Below, one piece after another: positions 61,201 to 64,000 of a stretch of 64,000 nucleotides of DNA; position 1 is the first letter of the stretch, and each line of letters begins with the position of its first letter. Both the position numbers and the translations under genes were made by a program. The DNA comes from Labrenzia sp. VG12 (lineage in GTDB: Bacteria; Pseudomonadota; Alphaproteobacteria; Rhizobiales; Stappiaceae). Location: positions 2,294,001-2,358,000 of the forward strand of contig NZ_CP022529.1 in the NCBI RefSeq assembly GCF_002237595.1. The letters are read 5' to 3'. The notes beneath the pieces were generated by a model, which did not search any database, had not been told where the DNA came from, and was given only the letters and a program-made list of their open reading frames with translations.

Positions 61201-61963
61201 CCATGGCATTGCCCTGCTCGGCAGCCTTCCGGTAAAGCTCGGCGGCCTTCGCCGGCTCCCTTTGCCCAAGCTCACCATGTTCATGCAGCAGCCCAAGAAG
61301 AACCCAGGCGTTCGCAGCGCCTTCTTCGCCTGCCTTCCTGTAAAGACGGGCCGCCCGGTCCATATCGATTTCGGTACCGATCCCGTTTTCATGCAGCCAG
61401 CCGAGAGCGGCGGTGGCCTCCGGAACGCCGCCCTTGCTGGCCCAGTCGATCCAGAAATAGGCCTGACTGTCCGTTTTGCGGACGCCGTTTCCGTCCATGT
61501 AAAGATATCCCAGCCGGAGCCCTGCCCAGCTGTCACCAAAATCCGCACCTTCCTGGTAATAGGAGACGGCCTTCTTGTAGTCCTGAACGCCTGCAAGACC
61601 AGTTTCGTAATAGTAGCCGAGCTGCGCCTTGGCATAGGGGTAGCCCAGCGCTTCGGACCGCTGGAAATACGAAAACGCCTTCTGGTAGTCCGGCTTCCAG
61701 AGCGCCGAACTCTCATAGGCAAGCCCGAGACGGTAAAGGTCCTCCGGATCCTCCGCAGCCTCACGCGCCAGCAGTTTTTCCAGTTCCCGCGCATCGGGAA
61801 TGTTTCCAGGAGACTGGCGGGAAAAATGGCCCGGCGCGGAAAGCCCCTGCCTCAGGCTCAGCTCACCACGACCAAGCTCGCGCCCCCCGTCCTTGCCCGA
61901 GACGGCATGCGCGGACAGCACCGGGAAAAAGACGAGAAAAGCTGCAAGTCCAATCGATTTCAT
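58226..61963 (-). CDS. Giant secreted Sel1-repeat protein, 1245 residues
   Basis: A signal peptide (about 20 residues, hydrophobic, cut near SAHA) is followed by a low-complexity stretch and then roughly thirty Sel1-like repeats of about 36 residues each (pattern A-x-x-x-L-G-x-x-Y-x-x-G-x-G-V-x-x-D). They form a superhelical TPR-like solenoid to residue ~1230. Such proteins (ExoR, EsiB, AlgK-like) bind partners in the periplasm or at the surface and control exopolysaccharide, adhesion or signalling. This one is unusually long. It lies beside a shorter Sel1 gene and a diguanylate cyclase on the other strand. The function is unknown. Confidence 0.88.
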   Translation of the reverse strand: MKSIGLAAFLVFFPVLSAHAVSGKDGGRELGRGELSLRQGLSAPGHFSRQSPGNIPDARELEKLLAREAAEDPEDLYRLGLAYESSALWKPDYQKAFSYFQRSEALGYPYAKAQLGYYYETGLAGVQDYKKAVSYYQEGADFGDSWAGLRLGYLYMDGNGVRKTDSQAYFWIDWASKGGVPEATAALGWLHENGIGTEIDMDRAARLYRKAGEEGAANAWVLLGLLHEHGELGQREPAKAAELYRKAAEQGNAMGKHHLGTMYYWGLGVEEDRTQAVSLFREAGEEGYARAHISLGLAYERGAGVDQDFANAADQYRQALEEERYPRALAYLAWLYQEGKGVTQDLTEARALYEEAAGEGDLFAKTELGLAYVNGSEMTGRDVDAGRRLLREAAEKDHSPAILALADMYERGVGVAADAVEAIRWYERGVALGEPEAMSSLGDFYENGNEVEQDFSRAFELYQKALDGGYQRALIDLGVLYTNDAWSGRDYDKARDYLEKAHGAEVDVAAMILGKAYFEGEWLDEDLTRARSYLQEASESGYWLASSYLGYLEEEGLGGPQDMESALRHYEAAASGDNLFAARRLMVIFSASDATSKNEAKALKWQIRAGELGDAAAAFAAAERLYDDPLHRDLGKASELYRIAADDGNLDASVKWARMQILGEVPGADYFAGIYELSEQAKEKPLSLLGAFSWMKGQAEETAYYSHQAKERDLFLGLAHLYGIVLPQDFEQAESYLRKVVEAKHHPDVAPFALAQVPIERGDSLPVVQGEIYPLLERSADRGILAAQLQLAQNFDYGYFSQPHYEKAAFWYRLAASHSDLAARRLAEISISNDVEGTDPQTALGMLESMTEAGDAKAAFSLATALSRRGEWQDLPQAAHYAEKAVRFGEADAYALLGWLHLNGGLEDGSWQKAYSYLTTGADAGNVYSMHTLGDSFAWGVIGARDLNKARRWLTKAADAGLSDAQASLGILLTSSAFLDEEDLKEGVEWLQAAARQNDAYAHYSLGVAALRGRGLERDPIGAKHYFQMTWQLDSAVGNVALGDYHYYGGEGKPDYTKAREHYLVAAGYGNHNGRLFAAWLFRYGIGVEADPARAADLLRTNSDEGDLPSMVELAKLYRDGVGVVRDRGKALDLLRKASRRGSAQAAAQIGWMTLKGLGVDQDVETGLKAIEEAAAQEVPDALYLQAKVLEEGVHLPQDLDRAIVLYKRAADYEIYPAFEALRRLNIDYQALGSGTPLKYRIMEN

Positions 61964-62375
61964 ATTTCACCCAACAAAGCGGGACGACCTTGCCACGACT
62001 GACTGACAGCCCGGTTTCCCGCTTGAAACAAACACCATTTGTCACTCAAATTCAGTGGCCTCTTGCAGGTTCCTCATAGCGCGGCCGCGCCTGCGAAACA
62101 ACTTCCGAAGCGTCAACCTCCACCCTGCCACTTCCACTGGTACGGCCTGTTTTTTTAACGGCTCTTTGACATGCCAGGCCATCGCCCAGGAGACCTCGAA
62201 AATCAAACAGGAGCAATTCCTGCAAGGATAAAATTTCCGAGGCATTTGAATGAATTTTTCCACTCAAGTGCCTCAGTTATCGAAAGTTTTTCTGCATACA
62301 CTAACCGGATCGCAAGACCTTTTGCCGTAACGTCAACAAACGCAAGTCACTCGACCCCAGACCGGAGACCATTTG
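61964..62375. other. Gene-free spacer, divergent promoters
   Basis: About 410 bases between two divergent genes (Sel1 giant and diguanylate cyclase). AT-rich patches near 62150 and 62230-62290 could hold promoters. No gene, RNA or strong repeat seen. Confidence 0.4.
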
Positions 62376-63533
62376 ATGGATGCATCGACGCTCTTCTCGG
62401 CCAACGTGCTTTTGCTGTCGATCTTTGCCATCACCTTTCTGGCAATCTCCTTTCAGGTTTCGCCGCGCGCTCACTTTCTGAGCTGGTCCGCCGCCAACGC
62501 CCTTCTGGCGCTTGCACTCCTGTGTTTCGCACTGGACGCCCACCTGCCGGACCTGGCGGCCTATCTTCTTCCCAATGCACTCCTGCTGCTTGGTTTCGGA
62601 TGCCACTGGCATGCCGCTCGCCAGATCGCGCAACTGCCCAGCCGGATCAGCAATGTCGCCGCCCCGGCTTCTGCCTATCTCCTGGTGGCATCCACGGCCT
62701 TTCTCCTGTCCGACTACGCCCTTGCCTACATCGCGTCGAATGTGGTCTTCACCCTTCTTGCGGTGCTCACCATCTCAGCTTATGCAACAGCCCCGTTCCG
62801 CGGATTGCTGTCACCGGTCGGACTGATCCTGGCGTTCTTCTTCATGGGGGCGGAAGGCGTGTTGCGAACGGTGCACGGCCTGCTTTCCGGCGGCCCCCAG
62901 GGCCCGGGAATGCTCAACGACATGACCCTCGACATCCATCTGATGAGTGCCCTGGTGTTCGTTTCGCTTACCGGTGCATTTTCGTTGGCCCTGTCCTTTG
63001 AGCTGATTGCCCGCGGGCACAAGGAGGCCGCCCGCCGGGATCCGCTCACGGGCGCCTTCAACCGACGCGAATTTCAGACGCGGCTGGAGGATATCCTTCA
63101 AGGTAGTCCAGAAGAGGATTTCGGCCTGATCCATTTCGATCTGGACCATTTCAAGGAAGTCAACGATCGCTATGGTCATCTCGCCGGCGACGAGGCGCTG
63201 GTCCGGATCACATCCGCCGTGAAGGCCCAGCTTCGTCAGAACGATTGTTTTGCCAGGCTCGGCGGTGAGGAATTCGCGGTCCTGCTGCCGAGCGTGTCAC
63301 GCGACAATGCCTACAAGATCGCCAACCGGCTGCGCGAATGCATTTCAGGTCTGCGCTTCGAGTTTGCACCGGAGGACTTCCAACTGACTGCCTCGGCGGG
63401 GATCTACCATGGCGACGGCAAGGCCCTTGGCTCAACCGACATTCTGCAGACGGTCGACAAGGGGCTCTACAAGTCGAAAAAAGCCGGCCGCAACCGGGTC
63501 TCCTTTGCGGATCCCGCGCCCGAAGCCAGCTGA
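62376..63533 (+). CDS. Membrane diguanylate cyclase (GGDEF)
   Basis: A 385-residue protein from the ATG at 62376 (CGGAGACC ahead). Six hydrophobic helices in the first about 200 residues, then a GGDEF domain (about 220-380) with the metal/substrate motif FDLDHFKEVNDRYGH and the active loop RLGGEEFAVL. Makes cyclic di-GMP. It shares the intergenic region with the giant Sel1 gene, which invites a link between the two. Confidence 0.92.
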   Translation: MDASTLFSANVLLLSIFAITFLAISFQVSPRAHFLSWSAANALLALALLCFALDAHLPDLAAYLLPNALLLLGFGCHWHAARQIAQLPSRISNVAAPASAYLLVASTAFLLSDYALAYIASNVVFTLLAVLTISAYATAPFRGLLSPVGLILAFFFMGAEGVLRTVHGLLSGGPQGPGMLNDMTLDIHLMSALVFVSLTGAFSLALSFELIARGHKEAARRDPLTGAFNRREFQTRLEDILQGSPEEDFGLIHFDLDHFKEVNDRYGHLAGDEALVRITSAVKAQLRQNDCFARLGGEEFAVLLPSVSRDNAYKIANRLRECISGLRFEFAPEDFQLTASAGIYHGDGKALGSTDILQTVDKGLYKSKKAGRNRVSFADPAPEAS

Positions 63534-63539
63534 CATTTC

Positions 63540-64000
63540 TCAGGAATAGGCTTCGATCAGCCGGGTGACTTCCCGGTCACGTGCAGCCTCGCTCTGGCCA
63601 CCAATCACGACCACGATCAGGCGCTTGCCTCCACGATTTGCGGTCGCGACCAGATTGTAGCCGGACATGCGGATATAGCCGGTCTTCAGACCGTCGACGC
63701 CGGAGACCTTGCCGATCAGATTGTTGGTCGCGCGGAAGGAACGGCCATTGTAGGAGAAGGATTTTGCCCGGTAGTAACTGCCATATTGCGGAAACCGGCT
63801 TTTCAAGGCCATGCCGAGTTTTGCCATGTCCCGGGCAGACGTCACCTGAGACGTATCAGGCAAGCCGGTTGCGTTGACGAAGCGTGTTTTTGACAGGCCC
63901 AGCGCCCGGGCCTTCGACGTCATCTGGCGCGCAAAGGCCGCTTCACTGCCTGCAAGGTTTTCCGCCACGACAAGGGCCACGTCATTGGCCGATTTCACCG
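63540..64000 (-). CDS. D-alanyl-D-alanine carboxypeptidase (3' part, 5' end outside)
   Basis: The C-terminal 153 or so residues of a peptidase S11 (DacA/DacD-type) protein. The second catalytic motif Ser-x-Asn is seen at SAN very near the edge of the window, and the third, Lys-Thr-Gly, is in DGLKTGY. The nucleophile motif (SxxK) would lie outside. It trims the terminal D-alanine from peptidoglycan pentapeptides. It converges on the diguanylate cyclase with a 6-bp gap. Confidence 0.88.
   Translation of the reverse strand, partial: VKSANDVALVVAENLAGSEAAFARQMTSKARALGLSKTRFVNATGLPDTSQVTSARDMAKLGMALKSRFPQYGSYYRAKSFSYNGRSFRATNNLIGKVSGVDGLKTGYIRMSGYNLVATANRGGKRLIVVVIGGQSEAARDREVTRLIEAYS

Overview
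The window is 64 kb of GC-rich chromosome from an alphaproteobacterium. It is probably a marine Hyphomicrobiales relative such as the Stappiaceae (Roseibium/Labrenzia type). I infer this from gene content: an acdR-acdS pair, an ilvB leader-peptide attenuator, a TGA-N9-TCA iron box, darcynin, a Zur-like box in front of a zigA-type GTPase, and many 'GTCATCCCGG...' intergenic palindromes. I ran no search, so the genus is a guess.

Layout. 0-4.3 kb: the end of a LysR regulator, fructose-1,6-bisphosphatase, and unassigned genes including a CII-like regulator. 4.25-6.57 kb: an AT-rich islet with three small unassigned genes, ending at the 3' end of a tRNA-Lys gene. 6.9-9.7 kb: promoter, leader peptide, attenuator and ilvBN. 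10-15 kb: arylamine N-acetyltransferase, an acyltransferase-3 and fatty-acid-hydroxylase pair, an ArsR remnant and serA. 15.1-19.2 kb: a D-threonate-type operon (dtnK-like kinase, pdxA2-like dehydrogenase, and a TIM-barrel/cupin fusion) opposite a LysR regulator.

19.2-22.8 kb: a compact AT-rich cassette with a C5-cytosine DNA methyltransferase opposite a GHKL (MORC/Hsp90-like) ATPase and a Rossmann-like protein. It sits cleanly between two housekeeping-type genes and is the best candidate here for an undescribed, probably defensive, system. 22.8-24.6 kb: an Lrp/AsnC regulator opposite a saccharopine-dehydrogenase-family enzyme with a strongly structured leader. 24.7-28 kb: a zinc-homeostasis pair (zigA-like GTPase and DUF1826) whose 3' end has been duplicated around a secreted GH75-like chitosanase gene.

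28-37 kb: a diguanylate cyclase, a DCC protein with a DUF4166 oxidoreductase, pdxJ, an HD hydrolase, a LysE exporter, acdR/acdS, and a siderophore-interacting flavoprotein. 37-38 kb: a gene-free stretch with two tandem copies of a roughly 314-bp element. 38-48 kb: a YHS protein, TetR/darcynin, gatCA, an L2HGDH-like oxidase, unassigned genes, a RHH protein, a DJ-1/PfpI protein and a DUF998 protein, with several intergenic palindromes. 48.5-51.5 kb: a class II aldolase and a gamma-butyrobetaine-hydroxylase-like dioxygenase opposite a LysR regulator. 51.5-64 kb: a GGDEF-EAL protein, an L,D-transpeptidase, TetR-ilvC, a frameshifted Sel1 gene, a giant 1245-residue Sel1 protein, a second membrane diguanylate cyclase, and the 3' part of a D,D-carboxypeptidase gene.

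Themes: branched-chain amino acid synthesis is split between ilvBN (attenuated) and ilvC (TetR-linked). There are three c-di-GMP enzymes in one window. Two foreign AT-rich segments are embedded in otherwise GC-rich DNA.
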